From positions 1 to 64,000 of the forward strand of contig JAFZOG010000152.1 of assembly GCA_017550745.1 (NCBI GenBank): a stretch of DNA of 64,000 bases, given 5' to 3'. A model generated the notes under the pieces. The model was not told the DNA's origin, did no database searches, and saw nothing but the letters and a program-made list of their open reading frames with translations. Position 1 is the first letter of the stretch. Each line of letters begins with the position of its first letter. A program made the translations under genes and the position numbers. Shown here piece by piece: positions 1 through 8,756 of this stretch. Source of the stretch: Clostridia bacterium. Its GTDB lineage: Bacteria > Bacillota > Clostridia > Christensenellales > Aristaeellaceae.

Positions 1-57
1 CCTCTTCCCTTCCGTCATGGGCCCAGGTTTGTAGTACTCTTTCTTCTTGTTCGCCAT
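1..57 (-). CDS. IS256-family transposase, N-terminal fragment cut by window edge
   Basis: Only 19 codons are visible. They begin at an ATG at 57 preceded by a good GGAGG-type ribosome binding site at 64-70. The peptide begins MANKKKEYYKPGPMTEGKR, which resembles the start of the IS256-family (mutator-type) DDE transposases common in gut Clostridia; this is recognition by memory, not a search. The element's end probably lies shortly upstream, around 110-130, but I could not define its inverted repeat. No catalytic residue is in view, so whether the copy is intact is unknown. Confidence 0.6.
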   Translation of the reverse strand, partial: MANKKKEYYKPGPMTEGKR

Positions 58-259
58 AATTAAGGCCTCCTATGATTTTTCTATCTTATCACAGAAGGCC
101 TAACTTTTCACCTATTTACAGACTTTTCTTCACAGGCTCGATATCAATGCCGGGCAGTGCCGCAGGGCTGTTGCGCTGGCGAACAAATACTATGAAAAGC
201 CGATCCATGTATCAACAGTTTCAAGCTTTCCCTGTCCATTTTTTTGCCCCCAGCTGGTC

Positions 260-475
260 TCATTTCCCACCATTCGTCTCTTCTTCCGGCGCGGCGGTCT
301 CGCTGATTTCAATGTAGCCGTCCGGTGTTTCAGAGCACCGACGCAGATAGTCATGCCCACCATCCACGGACACTTTGCCGCAGGAGCAGGTTATGAATTC
401 ATGGCGATAGGTGCTCTCTATCACATCGCCGCAGTTTTTACACCGGATCGCGTTGCGAATAATAATACGTCTCAT
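260..475 (-). CDS. Small zinc-ribbon-like protein (DUF7695-type, hypothetical)
   Basis: This is a 71-residue protein. I chose the ATG at 475 over the longer reading frame to 538 because a GGAAGGG ribosome binding site sits just before it. The core has CKNCGDVIES followed by an ITCSCGKVSVDGG segment, so two CxxC/CxC pairs could bind zinc. This resembles a small Firmicutes family, I think DUF7695, found in mobile or phage-related neighbourhoods. The C-terminus is acidic. Function is unknown. It lies between an IS256-family end and a decayed HTH gene, which fits an accessory region. Confidence 0.6.
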   Translation of the reverse strand: MRRIIIRNAIRCKNCGDVIESTYRHEFITCSCGKVSVDGGHDYLRRCSETPDGYIEISETAAPEEETNGGK

Positions 476-650
476 TTTTATCCCTTCCGCGTCGTTATAT
501 TTTTCATGTTGCATTTTTCTCGACATCCCGATCCACATTTGATCCCGCCGCCATGAGCAGCACTTTTTCCAGTTCCGATTCCCCCATGTCTGAAAGAAGC
601 GCAGCCACGGTGTAACCGTTCCCCTGACATTAGAGGCACTGCATCATTAT

Positions 651-950
651 GTGCAGGACCGCATCGTCAGTGCATCTGAAGCCTGCAGCATTCTCGATTG
701 CTCCCGACAGAACATCGACGACCTGATGCGCCGGGATAAACTGCATCCCATCCGCACAGACGCCAAGTACAAACTGTTTTCCAAACGAAAACGTGTGTAT
801 GCGCGTAACAGTCATCTCCATGAGTTTGAACTTGGCTTTGAAGATGCAAACCTTTACGCCTGCCCCATGAACAAGCTGTCCATCCTCGTCGGACACTACG
901 AAGGCGGATCGTTGTTCGCTGGGCAGGCATATACCACCGGTGGGCGGTAA
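651..950 (+). pseudogene. Helix-turn-helix (excisionase-like) gene remnant
   Basis: Translation from a GTG at 651 gives an HTH of the excisionase/MerR-like type (IVSASEACSILDCSRQN, then DDLMRRDKLHPI). The open frame continues upstream to 594 with family-like sequence (VPLTLEALHHYVQ), but no ATG and no ribosome binding site are seen there. After about residue 45 the protein stops looking like the family. I infer a truncated remnant fused by chance to other sequence. A minus-strand reading frame over 630-1025 is equally open and cannot be excluded. Confidence 0.35.
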
Positions 951-1017
951 GCTCCCGGTGTGGGCATCGCTGCAGGGGTTTCTCTCATCAATCAGTAATG
1001 CGGCAAAAAACGGAAGC

Positions 1018-2868
1018 TCATCCAACCGTCTTTACTTCTACGGACTTTCCGGAAAACGCTATCCCGTATTTAACAATTTTCTTTACGCCGCGCTCTTCAA
1101 GTTCCCGTGGGTAATTCTGTCTCTCGATCTGGGCGATAGCTTCCTCGGCAATAACTGACAGGTCTTTCTTCTCTGACACAGGGACTGACTTGAACTCCAT
1201 TATAATTCCTGGGATCATCTTCTCCTTCGGTTCCATCTGAAGGTCAAAACGCCCGTCCCCGGATTCTCTATTGGAACGGATATGGTACTTCGTTGAAAGA
1301 CTCGCAACCAGCCCCAGCACCATGCCGTGGTAAAACCCCTCAGCTGCTCCATCGAAAGCGGAAATGCAGCTTATCATATAGTTCCTCAACGCTTTTTCCA
1401 GCCGTTTTCCATCGCCGAAGTAAATCGCCTTTTCAATTTCCTGAATCACGCCGCCTGTTGACCGTGTCCTCATCCATCCCAGTACTTCTGTGTTATAAAC
1501 TCTGCGGATTTCCATGTTCGGGATCTTGAGCGTAGCAAATGTTCCAAACTCGGTTTCTTCGGGAGCAGATGACAATGTGAGGTAACCGGCGAGAAGCAGA
1601 AAACTAAAAATCGTATCCGCACCGTCTGCCATTTTGGGATAAACTACCTCCATGTTCAGTGCGGCGTGTATTTCTTCATCCTGCATGATGCGGGTTAGTT
1701 CATCGGAAACTTCCGGAGTTAATTCCTGCAATACTTCCCGGATAATCTCGTTATCACTTGTGTTCGCCCAAAAAGCCTTTGCCTGCCCGTTATTTGCAAA
1801 ATAGCTGGTTACAGACCAAGGATTGTATATATCCGAATTTCCAAAGCGGTATCCGTCATACCATTTCCGAATCTCCTGCATGCCGTCGGATTTGCCGTAA
1901 TAGTCTGCCATCTCTTGAACCTCATCACCGGTAAATCCGAAATAGCTGCTATACTTATCATCAAGAACAGTATTGACAGTCAGATTATTCAAGCCGCTGA
2001 ACAGGTTTTCCTTGGAAACACGCATAATTCCAGTCAACACACCGAATGCCAAACTGGGATTATCCTTTAATCCGCCGGAAAGGAAATTGCGCATGAATGC
2101 AATTACATCCTGATAAAAGCCTCTGGTATAGCCCTGCTGAATCGGCGTGTCATATTCGTCGATAAGAATAACAACATTCCTTCCATGATGAGTAGCAAGC
2201 ATACGAGTTAGGTTCAGGAGAGCGCGGCTGTATTCCACATCGGTGAGAGTGCCTTTTTCCATTCTGGCGAGGTAATCCTTGTCGTCTGTTCCAAGAGCAT
2301 TACTGCCAGGCAATTCGGAATGCCGTTTAAATTCATCCTTCAAAACGAGACGTATTGCTTCCAGCGAATCCTGCCAATTATCAAATTTGACGTCCTTAAA
2401 AGTGAGCATGATCACAGGGTACGATCCTTGCTGCGATTGATACTTCTGCCCACACTGCCAGATCTTCTTGTCGATGAAGTATTTGGAAGTGTCCTCATCT
2501 GCCTTTTCAAAGAAGGTCTTGAGCATATTGATTGCCAAGGTCTTGCCAAATCTACGCGGCCGCGCAAACAAAGTAACCATGTTGTGATCATCGATCAGAT
2601 CACGAATCAGCAATGTTTTGTCAACGTAATAACATTCACTTGAGATTTCAACATAGGACGTATTTCCGACAGCGCAGGGCAACAGAGAATCGCTGATTCC
2701 CACGGTTCCCATATATGCACGCACAGATTCTTCCGGAATCTTCCAATTCCGACCATCCTGAACAGCGCCGTCAAATTTACCTTCATGGCAGAGCCCCACA
2801 ACCCGTCGTGTTGTCATGTGAAGCATTGCGGCAACCTTGGATGTGCTAAGGTAATCGTTTCTATCCAT
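1018..2868 (-). CDS. HTH + AAA-ATPase-like + PD-(D/E)XK nuclease-like protein
   Basis: The 616-residue protein starts at an ATG with an AGGAGG ribosome binding site. Residues 1-55 form an excisionase-type helix-turn-helix (STSKVAAMLHMTTRRV). Next comes the AAA-ATPase-like domain (PF09820 type) with a Walker-A-like RPRRFGKT, a Walker B VVILIDEYDTP and a conserved KWYDGY segment. The C-terminal 150 residues match the PD-(D/E)XK family fused to these ATPases (PF08011/DUF1703 type), with GDGRFDLQM and IIMEFKS. Such genes are numerous in gut Clostridia and Bacteroidetes. Their role is not settled; mobile-element or defence functions have been proposed. A fused DNA-binding domain plus the operator-like repeat over its own promoter suggests autoregulation (inference). 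Confidence 0.85.
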   Translation of the reverse strand: MDRNDYLSTSKVAAMLHMTTRRVVGLCHEGKFDGAVQDGRNWKIPEESVRAYMGTVGISDSLLPCAVGNTSYVEISSECYYVDKTLLIRDLIDDHNMVTLFARPRRFGKTLAINMLKTFFEKADEDTSKYFIDKKIWQCGQKYQSQQGSYPVIMLTFKDVKFDNWQDSLEAIRLVLKDEFKRHSELPGSNALGTDDKDYLARMEKGTLTDVEYSRALLNLTRMLATHHGRNVVILIDEYDTPIQQGYTRGFYQDVIAFMRNFLSGGLKDNPSLAFGVLTGIMRVSKENLFSGLNNLTVNTVLDDKYSSYFGFTGDEVQEMADYYGKSDGMQEIRKWYDGYRFGNSDIYNPWSVTSYFANNGQAKAFWANTSDNEIIREVLQELTPEVSDELTRIMQDEEIHAALNMEVVYPKMADGADTIFSFLLLAGYLTLSSAPEETEFGTFATLKIPNMEIRRVYNTEVLGWMRTRSTGGVIQEIEKAIYFGDGKRLEKALRNYMISCISAFDGAAEGFYHGMVLGLVASLSTKYHIRSNRESGDGRFDLQMEPKEKMIPGIIMEFKSVPVSEKKDLSVIAEEAIAQIERQNYPRELEERGVKKIVKYGIAFSGKSVEVKTVG

Positions 2869-2897
2869 TGCAAACGTCCTCCTATTAGGTCGGAATT

Positions 2898-2926
2898 ATT
2901 ATAGCACAATTCGGAAACTAAATCAA
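2898..2926 (-). promoter_or_regulatory. Sigma-A promoter of the HTH/AAA-ATPase gene
   Basis: Reading the minus strand, TTGATT (2926-2921) and TATAAT (2903-2898) are separated by 17 nt, about 30 nt upstream of the start codon. Confidence 0.75.
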
Positions 2927-2947
2927 GATATTTCCGAATAGTTTCCG
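2912..2947. promoter_or_regulatory. Operator-like inverted repeat over the -35 region
   Basis: CGGAAACTA at 2912-2920 is matched exactly by TAGTTTCCG at 2939-2947. TTTCCGA recurs at 2931 and 2942, and TTTCCG again at 2953. The left arm abuts and overlaps the -35 spacer of the minus-strand promoter, so a bound protein would block it. The downstream gene has an N-terminal helix-turn-helix and is the obvious candidate binder (inference). Confidence 0.5.
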
Positions 2948-3487
2948 ATTGATTTCCGTCCTGATTAGGTAGAACTTATACACCCTGCTTTCCAATGTTT
3001 GATCATCAGCAATTCATCGCTTGCCCCTGCAGCGATCAATCCCGTTTGATTCAGCGTAAGCGGATCGAAGCGGCAAAATACGCTATACAGCGAAAACAGG
3101 AATCGTTTTTCCGCTTATATTCCAATTAGAGGATGGTTTTGGTTAAACACAAGTTATGGGATGAATACTATATGAATATATACAGCATATGCTTAACGAA
3201 AAAGATTTCTGTCTGATAAGAAAAAGATGTTGCGATAGGATTATAAGCGATTTTCTTTCATTGACAAATAGAATTGAACTGATGTGAATGGATCGCGCAT
3301 ACGCTGTACCACATAAAATATGTGTGTAAAGAGCTCAGCGTTATAATATTGGCGAAACCTCAGAATTGCTTTAAAACCTCATGAATTTCTGAAATCTTTT
3401 TTGGAAAGCATCATCGGAAGGCTTTGAGAAACAAGTATTTCAGGTCACCGCCCGATTATAGGAATATAAAATTTCCCGCTCGAAACA
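2948..3487. other. AT-rich intergenic stretch, no gene seen
   Basis: About 540 nt are clearly richer in A+T than the rest of the window. No reading frame has a start, ribosome binding site and recognisable protein, and no RNA motif is recognised. A short frame around 3052-3130 reads QRKRIEAAKYAIQRKQ but has no start codon. It may be decayed accessory DNA. Confidence 0.5.
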
Positions 3488-3516
3488 TGGACAAATCGTC
3501 AAATCAATGATACAAT
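3488..3516 (+). promoter_or_regulatory. Promoter of the radical-SAM to mutL gene run
   Basis: TGGACA (3488-3493) and TACAAT (3511-3516) are 17 nt apart, with a TG dinucleotide just before the -10 (extended -10). It lies about 30 nt upstream of the TTG start at 3549. Confidence 0.7.
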
Positions 3517-3548
3517 ATTTTGCGGTTTGATACGAGGAGGGACGACCT

Positions 3549-5450
3549 TTGAACGACCTGGAAAACAGGAAGCTGGAAGCGCTGCTGGAAACCGTTCAGC
3601 GCCCCGCGCGCTATACCGGCGGGGAAATGAACGCTGTGCGCAAAGACTGGAAAGACGTGCGCTGCACCTTTGGCTTTTGTTTTGCCGATACCTATGAGAT
3701 CGGCATGAGCCATTTGGGCATGAAGATATTGTATTATTTGATCAACGAGCGGCCTGACGCCCTGTGCGAGCGGCTGTTCATGCCTGACGCGGATATGGCG
3801 GACAAGATGCGGGAGGCGGGCGTTCCGCTGTTTTCCCTGGAAAGCCGGGCGGCGCTCCATGAATTTGATATCATCGGCTTTACCCTGCAATACGAAATGA
3901 GTTATACCAACATCCTTGAAATGCTGGATCTGGGCCGGGTGCCCATCCGGCGGGAGGATCGCACCGAAAAAGCTCCCATCGTGGTGGCGGGCGGCCCCTG
4001 CGCCTTTAACCCGGAACCGTTGGCGCCTTTCATCGACGCTTTTATGATCGGCGACGGTGAGGACGTGATGCACGAGCTCATCGACGTGATCCGGGACGGG
4101 CGGGAAGCAAACCTTTCCAGGATGGACATCCTGCGGGGTCTGGCCAAACTGGAAGGGGTCTATGTGCCCGCTTTCTACGACGTAAAGTACAACGGGGACG
4201 GCACGCTGCAATCCTTCACGCCCAACGATCCCGCCGCTCCCGAAAAAGTAAAAAAGCGGGTGGTGAAGGATTTGTCCGGCGCGGTGTATCCCACATGCAT
4301 TCCCGTGCCGTATACCGAGATCGTCCACGACCGCATGGTGCTGGAAATCATGCGGGGCTGCACCAGGGGCTGCCGCTTCTGCCAGGCGGGGATGATGTAC
4401 CGGCCCGTCCGGGAGCGCAGCATGGAGCGGCTTATAGAGCTGGCGGACAAGCTGCAGCAGTCCACAGGCTATGAGGAAATGAGCCTGTCGTCCCTGTCCA
4501 GCGGGGATTATACCTGCCTGCCGCAATTGATCCAGGCGCTGATGGACCGCTACCGGGACAAACGGGTCAGCGTATCCCTGCCCAGTATGCGCATTGACAA
4601 CATCGTTAAGCAGAGCCTGGAAGAAACCCAGCAGGTCAAAAAATCCGGTTTGACGCTGGCCCCCGAGGCCGGCAGCCAGCGGCTGCGCGACGTGATCAAC
4701 AAGGGCGTGACGGAGGAGGACCTGATTCGTTCCGTTACCGACGCTTTTGCGTGCGGGTGGAGCAGCGTCAAGCTCTACTTCATGATGGGCCTGCCCACGG
4801 AGACCGACGAGGATCTGCGCGGCATCGGCGACCTGGCGAAAAAGGTTGTGGACGCTTACTACCGCGTCCCCAAGGAGCAGCGGGCAAAAAACGGCGTTAG
4901 GGTCACGGCCTCGGCCTCCGTGTTTGTGCCCAAGCCCTTCACACCCTTCCAATGGGCCGCCCAGGATACCATCGACACCGTCCACGAAAAGCAGGCGGCG
5001 CTTAGGCAGTATCTGAAGCTCAAAAACGTGCATTTCAACTGGCATGAAAGCGAGCTTTCCATGCTGGAAGCCTGTATATCCCGGGGAGACCGGCGGATCG
5101 GCGAGGTGATCTACGCCGCCTGGAAGCGGGGCTGCCGCCTGGACAGCTGGAACGAGCACTTCAAATTCGACCAGTGGCTGGCCGCTTTTGCCGACTGCGG
5201 CCTTGACCCCGCTTTTTACGCCCACCGGGAACGGCCCTATGAGGAACTGCTGCCCTGGGAGTTCATTGACGCGGGCGTCAGCATGGCTTACCTGAAGCGG
5301 GAAAACGAAAAGGCCAAAAAGACCCAGACCACCCCCGACTGCCGCCACGGCTGCAACGGCTGCGGGCTGCACATCTGGGGCGTGTGCGGCTGGGTCACGG
5401 ATCCGCCGCTCAAAGGAAAAGCCCCCACCAGCGCGCCGCTGGCTGACTAA
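3549..5450 (+). CDS. Radical SAM protein, B12-binding-type N-terminus (TIGR03960-like)
   Basis: This 633-residue protein starts at TTG behind a strong GAGGAGG site. The N-terminal 200 residues resemble the Rossmann-type cobalamin-binding region of B12-dependent radical SAM proteins (for example the segment HLGMKILYYLIN). The radical SAM core follows, with the CxxxCxxC cluster motif in RGCTRGCRFCQAG. The C-terminus carries a second cysteine-rich run (CRHGCNGCGLHIWGVC). In many Clostridia this protein is fused to a DUF2344 domain; here DUF2344 is the separate next gene. The substrate is unknown. Because it sits immediately before RNase E/G, a role in tRNA, rRNA or ribosome modification is often guessed but not shown. 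Confidence 0.85.
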   Translation: MNDLENRKLEALLETVQRPARYTGGEMNAVRKDWKDVRCTFGFCFADTYEIGMSHLGMKILYYLINERPDALCERLFMPDADMADKMREAGVPLFSLESRAALHEFDIIGFTLQYEMSYTNILEMLDLGRVPIRREDRTEKAPIVVAGGPCAFNPEPLAPFIDAFMIGDGEDVMHELIDVIRDGREANLSRMDILRGLAKLEGVYVPAFYDVKYNGDGTLQSFTPNDPAAPEKVKKRVVKDLSGAVYPTCIPVPYTEIVHDRMVLEIMRGCTRGCRFCQAGMMYRPVRERSMERLIELADKLQQSTGYEEMSLSSLSSGDYTCLPQLIQALMDRYRDKRVSVSLPSMRIDNIVKQSLEETQQVKKSGLTLAPEAGSQRLRDVINKGVTEEDLIRSVTDAFACGWSSVKLYFMMGLPTETDEDLRGIGDLAKKVVDAYYRVPKEQRAKNGVRVTASASVFVPKPFTPFQWAAQDTIDTVHEKQAALRQYLKLKNVHFNWHESELSMLEACISRGDRRIGEVIYAAWKRGCRLDSWNEHFKFDQWLAAFADCGLDPAFYAHRERPYEELLPWEFIDAGVSMAYLKRENEKAKKTQTTPDCRHGCNGCGLHIWGVCGWVTDPPLKGKAPTSAPLAD

Positions 5451-5472
5451 ACCAAAAAGGCTGTGATATGCC

Positions 5473-6135
5473 ATGAAAATGATCGTTGTCTTTGAAAAGT
5501 CCCCCCGCCTGCGCCACATCGGGCACTTGGATCTGATGCGGGCCATGCAGCGGGCGCTGCGGCGGAGCGGACTGCCGCTGAAATACTCCCAGGGGTTCAA
5601 TCCCCATATCCTGCTCACCTTCGCCGCCCCGCTGTCCGTGGGGATGCCGGGGAAGCGGGAAATCATGGAGGTGCCCATCGAGGGGGAAATGACGGGGGAA
5701 GCGTTCCTGCAAAGGCTGCGGCCCGCTTTGCCGCCGGAGCTGCCCTGCGTTTCCGCCCGGGCAGTGGACGACCGGCACCCCGCGCCGATGGCCCAGCTTG
5801 CCGCCGCCATGTACGAAGCGGAGCTGGATGAGGTGCCAAACGGCCTTGCTTCCGCTATTCCGGCCTTCCTGGCCCAAACCGAAATCCCCGCCGTCCGCAA
5901 GACCAAAACCGGCTTGAAGCCCTGCGATATCCGGCCTATGATCTACGATCTGGCTTTGAACGGCGATACCCTCCGCATGACCCTGGCCCTCTGCGAAAAG
6001 GCCACCTGCAAGCCGGAGCTGCTGCTTTCCTCCCTGTTCGAGTTTGCCGGGCTGGAGCGCCCCCATATGATCGTCACCCGCACGCAGATGTTCGGGGAAA
6101 AGGACGGAACATTCTTTCCACTGGAGGAAATGTGA
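5473..6135 (+). CDS. DUF2344 protein (TIGR03936-like), partner of the radical SAM protein
   Basis: The 220-residue protein contains the family's N-terminal pattern: KSPRLRHIGHLDLMRAMQRA, then SQGFNPHILLTFAAPLSVG. It begins 22 nt after the radical SAM stop and ends overlapping the next gene by 4 nt (GTGA), so the three genes are likely co-translated. DUF2344 proteins occur fused to, or beside, TIGR03960 radical SAM proteins. Their biochemical role is unknown. The ribosome binding site is weak, which suggests translational coupling to the upstream gene. Confidence 0.85.
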   Translation: MKMIVVFEKSPRLRHIGHLDLMRAMQRALRRSGLPLKYSQGFNPHILLTFAAPLSVGMPGKREIMEVPIEGEMTGEAFLQRLRPALPPELPCVSARAVDDRHPAPMAQLAAAMYEAELDEVPNGLASAIPAFLAQTEIPAVRKTKTGLKPCDIRPMIYDLALNGDTLRMTLALCEKATCKPELLLSSLFEFAGLERPHMIVTRTQMFGEKDGTFFPLEEM

Positions 6136-7211
6136 GCAAAATCGTTTTAGTCCGCCACGCCGAAGGACGCCGCGAAATCGCCCTGATGGAGGGGAAGCGG
6201 CTTCTGTGCTTCTGCCGGGACGAAGGCGGAGGCATCGTGGCGGAACAGATTTATCTGGGGAAGGTCGACCGCATCGTCAAAGGCGTGGAGGCTGCTTTCG
6301 TGCGTCTGGGCGGGGAGAGCATCGGGTTTCTGCCGTTCAGCGAATGCAGGGAAAAGCCCCGCTCCGGGGATGCTGTGACCGTGCAGGTGAAAAAGCCGCC
6401 GGCGGGGGAAAAGGCGGCGTACCTGACAGAGGACATCGCCCTGGCCGGGCGGTTCGCGCTGCTGACGCCCTTCACCCGGCGGTATGCAGTATCCAGGAAA
6501 ATCACGGACGAGGAAACGCGCAGCCGCCTGTATGGCCTGGCTTCCCGCGCCGCCCCGGCAGGGATGGGCCTGGTGATGCGCACCGAAAGCGCGGACGCGG
6601 GGGAGGACGCCGTGTTCGCCGACGTGGAAGCCCTGAAAGCCGCCTGGGAAGAAACGCTGGAGCAGCGGGCGGGACGCACGGAGCCGGGCCTGCTGAAGGG
6701 CCGGGAAGACGCGCTGCTGCGCCTGCTGCGGGACGAGCACGGGCAGATCGGCGAGATCCTCACCGACCGGCCGGAGGAAATCGCGGACGCGCATGTTCCC
6801 GTCCATGCCTGCGCGGCGCCCTTCGACCTGCACAATGTCAGCGCGAAGCTGGAAAAGTCCCTGGCCCGCAAGGTGTGGCTGGACTGCGGGGGCTATCTGG
6901 TGGTTGATCCCACCGAAGCCATGACCGTCATCGACGTAAACAGCGGCAAGTTTACCGGAAATAAAACCGGAACGGAAAACACCTTTTTAAAGCTGAACCT
7001 GGAAGCGGCAAAGGAGATCGCCCGGCTCCTGCGGCTCCGCGGCATCGGCGGCATCGTCATCATCGACTTTGTGGACATGCAGGACGAGGCAAGCCGCGGC
7101 GCCGTGCGTCAAGCCCTGGAAGAAGCGCTCATGGACGACCCGGTGAAGGCCGTGGTGCATGGGTTCACAAGCCTGGGGCTGGTGGAAATGACAAGGAAGA
7201 AGGGGCAATGA
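6132..7211 (+). CDS. rng: Ribonuclease E/G family protein, short form
   Basis: The 359-residue protein starts at a GTG that overlaps the upstream stop. It shows the S1-type RNA-binding segment (IYLGKVDRIVKGVEAAFVRLG) and the catalytic DNase-I-like part with both metal-binding aspartate motifs (VIDVNSGKF and IIDFVDM). It ends at GLVEMTRKK, exactly where longer family members continue into the zinc-link cysteines and the small dimerisation domain. The C-terminal part is therefore missing compared with E. coli RNase G (about 489 residues). It would cleave single-stranded 5'-monophosphate RNA in rRNA or mRNA processing. The link to the preceding radical SAM/DUF2344 pair is a recurring clostridial arrangement. 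Confidence 0.85.
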   Translation: MSKIVLVRHAEGRREIALMEGKRLLCFCRDEGGGIVAEQIYLGKVDRIVKGVEAAFVRLGGESIGFLPFSECREKPRSGDAVTVQVKKPPAGEKAAYLTEDIALAGRFALLTPFTRRYAVSRKITDEETRSRLYGLASRAAPAGMGLVMRTESADAGEDAVFADVEALKAAWEETLEQRAGRTEPGLLKGREDALLRLLRDEHGQIGEILTDRPEEIADAHVPVHACAAPFDLHNVSAKLEKSLARKVWLDCGGYLVVDPTEAMTVIDVNSGKFTGNKTGTENTFLKLNLEAAKEIARLLRLRGIGGIVIIDFVDMQDEASRGAVRQALEEALMDDPVKAVVHGFTSLGLVEMTRKKGQ

Positions 7212-7316
7212 AGGGGAGAGCGCGGCGCTGGGATCTCATCATCCTGATACGGAATACATTTTGTGATGATCCGGGAAGTCCATGGATTTAGAACCATCAC
7301 CGATTGAGGTAAATCA

Positions 7317-8756
7317 ATGAACAAACGCGACGAAATCATGCGCATATCGGAAACGGAACTGGCGGCGCAGCGGCAGTTTTCAGAGGAGTTCAAAGCGCTG
7401 CCCCACCGCCCGCAAACCTATTACATCGTCACCTATGGCTGCCAGATGAACGCCCACGATTCGGAAAAGCTGGCGGGCATGCTGGAGGGCATGGGCATGC
7501 GGCCGGCTCCGGCGAAGGAAGAGGCGGACTTTGTGCTGCACAACACCTGCTGTATCCGGGACAATGCCGAGCGAAAAGCCCTGGGCAACGTGACGTGGCT
7601 CAAGGAAATCAAGAAGGAGCGTCCCGGATTGCTCATCGGCGTGTGCGGCTGCATGGTGCAGGAGCCGGGCATGGCGGATAAGCTGCTTAGGCAGTATCCC
7701 TTCGTGGACGTGGCGTTCGGCACCGGGAACATCCACCAATTGCCTGAACTGCTGTACCGCGCCGCCGAGACCCGCCGCCGGGTGGTGGCGGTGCCGGATG
7801 AGCAGAGCACCATCGCCGAGGGCCTGCCCATCCGCAGGGAATCGCCCTTCCAGGCGTATGTGACCATCATGTACGGCTGCAACAATTTTTGCTCCTACTG
7901 TATCGTGCCCTACGTCCGGGGCCGGGAGCGCAGCCGGGAAGCCGACGATATCATGCGTGAGGTGGAAACGCTGCAAAAGCAGGGCGTGAAGGAAATCATG
8001 CTGCTGGGGCAGAACGTGAACTCCTACGGCAGCGACGTGCCGGGGGGCGTAACCTTCCCACGGCTTCTGCGCCGCGTAACGGAAACGGGCATCCCGCGGG
8101 TGCGTTTCATGACCAGCCACCCGAAAGACCTGTCCGATGAACTGGTGGAAGAAATGGCGTCAAATCCGGCCCTGTGCCGCCACCTGCATCTGCCCGTGCA
8201 AAGCGGCAGCAACCGGATTTTGCAGGCCATGAACCGGAAATACACGCGGGAAACCTATCTGGAAAAGGTGGAAAAGATCCGCAGGGCCGCGCCGGACGTG
8301 GGCCTGACCACGGACATCATCGTGGCGTTCCCCGGTGAAACCGACCGGGATTTTGAAGATACCATGGACCTGGCCCGGCAGGTGTGCTATGACAGCGCGT
8401 TTACCTTCATCTATTCTCCCCGCGTCGGCACCCGCGCCGCCGAGATGCCGGGCCGCATCGACCCCGCCCTCGCTACCGAGCGCATCGGGCGCCTGATCGC
8501 CCTGCAGGAGGAAATGACCGGAAGGCGCTTTGCGGAGATGACCGGAAAGACGGAACAGGTGCTTGTGACAGGCCGCAGCAAGCGCAGCGAAACCCAGTTC
8601 ACCGGGAAAACATCCCGGAACATCAGCGTCAATTTTGAAGGAAATGAAAGGATGATCGGACAGATCATTCCCGTGGCAATCACCGCCGCCAGCAAAACCA
8701 CGCTGAAAGGAACCGTCAGGGAAGGAGAAAACAATGAGCCAGCAAGTCATCGATAA
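7317..8756 (+). CDS. miaB: tRNA-2-methylthio-N6-dimethylallyladenosine synthase MiaB
   Basis: The 479-residue methylthiotransferase adds a methylthio group to i6A37 of tRNAs reading UNN codons. The N-terminal UPF0004 domain has its three cluster cysteines (YGCQMNAHDSEK, NTCCIRDNAE, GVCGCMVQ). The radical SAM motif is YGCNNFCSYCIVPYVRGRE. A TRAM domain occupies about the last 65 residues. The start is an ATG with a GAGG site nearby. It overlaps the YlbF-family gene by 23 nt. The order miaB-ylbF/ymcA-mutS-mutL is conserved in Bacillota. Confidence 0.95.
   Translation: MNKRDEIMRISETELAAQRQFSEEFKALPHRPQTYYIVTYGCQMNAHDSEKLAGMLEGMGMRPAPAKEEADFVLHNTCCIRDNAERKALGNVTWLKEIKKERPGLLIGVCGCMVQEPGMADKLLRQYPFVDVAFGTGNIHQLPELLYRAAETRRRVVAVPDEQSTIAEGLPIRRESPFQAYVTIMYGCNNFCSYCIVPYVRGRERSREADDIMREVETLQKQGVKEIMLLGQNVNSYGSDVPGGVTFPRLLRRVTETGIPRVRFMTSHPKDLSDELVEEMASNPALCRHLHLPVQSGSNRILQAMNRKYTRETYLEKVEKIRRAAPDVGLTTDIIVAFPGETDRDFEDTMDLARQVCYDSAFTFIYSPRVGTRAAEMPGRIDPALATERIGRLIALQEEMTGRRFAEMTGKTEQVLVTGRSKRSETQFTGKTSRNISVNFEGNERMIGQIIPVAITAASKTTLKGTVREGENNEPASHR

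Noticed and set aside
140-235. Plus-strand frame reading LDINAGQCRRAVALANKYYE, protein-like
   Set aside because: It has no start codon or ribosome binding site, is short and ends without a recognisable family; at most a gene remnant beside the IS end.
630-1025. Minus-strand 131-codon frame downstream of the AAA-ATPase gene
   Set aside because: No recognisable domain or good ribosome binding site, and it overlaps a plus-strand HTH remnant in opposite orientation; listed only as an alternative.
3504-5906. 800-codon minus-strand open frame
   Set aside because: It is a GC-bias shadow of the radical SAM and DUF2344 genes, with no site and low-complexity composition.
7212-7316. Terminator or small RNA between rng and miaB
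   Set aside because: Only weak complementary segments and no T run.
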